NCBI GenBank assembly: GCA_040394255.1
Contig: JBEBSP010000162.1
Span: 1 to 6,152, forward strand
DNA: 6,152 bases
DNA from: Agaricicola taiwanensis_A
Lineage (GTDB): Bacteria > Pseudomonadota > Alphaproteobacteria > Rhizobiales > Methylopilaceae
Direction of reading: 5' to 3'
The translations under genes and the position numbers were made by a program. Shown here in pieces: positions 5,554 through 6,152 of the stretch. Positions within the stretch are counted from its first letter, which is position 1, and every line of letters begins with the position of its first letter. The notes under the pieces are model-generated. The model saw only the letters and a program-made list of their open reading frames with translations, was not told the DNA's origin and ran no database searches.

Positions 5554-6152
5554 TCAGGCGGCTGCGCCGCGCAGGGCGCGGGGAAGGGGGAAGAACACGC
5601 TCTCGTCGGCGGTGGAGACGGTTTCCACCTGCACGGTGTAGCGCATCGCGAAGGCGTCGATGATCTCCTCCACCAGCACCTCGGGCGCGGAGGCCCCGGC
5701 CGTGATGCCCAGCGTCCTGATGCCCGTGAACACCGTCCAGTCGATGTCGCAGGCGCGCGGCACCAGCCTTGCCACCGGGCATCCGGCGCGCTCGGCCACC
5801 TCGCGCAGCCGCTGCGAGTTGGACGAATTGGGCGAGCCGACCACGATCAGCCCGTCGCAGTCCGGCGCGACGCGCTTGACCGCCTCCTGGCGGTTGGTGG
5901 TGGCGTAGCAGATGTCTTCCTTGTGCGGCCCGGTGATCTCGGGGAAGCGCGCCTTGAGCGCGGCGACGATCCCGGCGGTGTCGTCCACCGACAGCGTGGT
6001 CTGGGTGACATAGGCCAGCGCGGCGGGATCGCGCGGGGTGAAGCCGGCCACATCCGCCACGGTCTCGATCAGCGTGACCGCGCCCTCGGGCAACTGCCCC
6101 ATGGTGCCGATCACCTCCGGATGGCCGGCATGGCCGATCAGCACGATCTCGC
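5554..6152 (-). CDS. ispH: 4-hydroxy-3-methylbut-2-enyl diphosphate reductase, 5' part beyond the window
   Basis: IspH (LytB) is the iron-sulfur enzyme that converts HMBPP to IPP and DMAPP, the last step of the MEP isoprenoid pathway. The visible 198 residues run from EIVLIGHAGHPEVIGTMGQ at the window edge to the stop at 5556-5554. Active-site landmarks are present: the GHAGHPEV histidine and glutamate, TQTTLSVDDT, the iron-sulfur cysteine in DICYATTNRQ, the substrate-binding serine and asparagine in GSPNSSNSQRL, and TAGASAPE. Family length is about 310-320 residues, so roughly the first 115, including the other two cluster cysteines, lie outside. The frame stays open through 6152; the GTG at 6144 is an internal valine and not the start. 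It is the first visible gene of the leftward ispH-thrB-rnhA operon. Confidence 0.96.
   Translation of the reverse strand, partial: EIVLIGHAGHPEVIGTMGQLPEGAVTLIETVADVAGFTPRDPAALAYVTQTTLSVDDTAGIVAALKARFPEITGPHKEDICYATTNRQEAVKRVAPDCDGLIVVGSPNSSNSQRLREVAERAGCPVARLVPRACDIDWTVFTGIRTLGITAGASAPEVLVEEIIDAFAMRYTVQVETVSTADESVFFPLPRALRGAAA

Noticed and set aside
1..6152. CRISPR arrays, tRNA or rRNA genes, insertion sequences, phage genes
   Set aside because: No spaced direct repeats, no cloverleaf-like or rRNA-like sequence, and no transposase or integrase motif was seen on either strand.

Overview
This window is a GC-rich piece of bacterial chromosome. The protein families and gene order suggest an alphaproteobacterium, probably of the Rhizobiales/Hyphomicrobiales type. 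The evidence is the choline-kinase-like homoserine kinase placed between ispH and rnhA, the YqgE / DsbD-like / peroxiredoxin neighbourhood, and a palindromic intergenic sequence resembling repeats common in rhizobial genomes. The lineage is inferred from recognition, not from a search.

Left block (1-2106): a YqgE/AlgH-family gene runs leftward off the window edge, its last few codons missing. It is divergent from a rightward pair: an exported DsbD-alpha-like thiol protein with a CxxxC motif, then a single-cysteine Prx5-type peroxiredoxin. A long, nearly perfect inverted repeat (1511-1573) sits in the 110-base gap between these two, directly after the first stop codon.

Middle block (2107-4114): a LysR-type regulator (leftward) and an atypical NAD(P)-dependent epimerase/reductase (rightward) are divergently transcribed from an AT-rich 88-base gap, the classic layout of a LysR regulator beside its target. 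The gap holds a good leftward promoter whose predicted start lies at the regulator's ATG (a candidate leaderless mRNA). It also holds a small hairpin that pairs the whole Shine-Dalgarno sequence of the epimerase. The pair separates two housekeeping blocks and may be an accessory insertion.

Right block (4118-6152, all leftward): ispH (3' two thirds only), thrB and rnhA form a compact operon with a 6-base gap and a 4-base ATGA overlap. These are the last step of the MEP isoprenoid pathway, the homoserine kinase of threonine synthesis, and ribonuclease HI. They are co-transcribed housekeeping functions with no evident shared pathway.

No RNA gene, insertion sequence, CRISPR array or phage gene was seen. 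I found no convincing new multi-gene system. The items most worth checking are the regulatory structures at 1511-1573 and 3118-3134, the leaderless candidate at 3049-3086, and the missing YxxxK active site in the epimerase.
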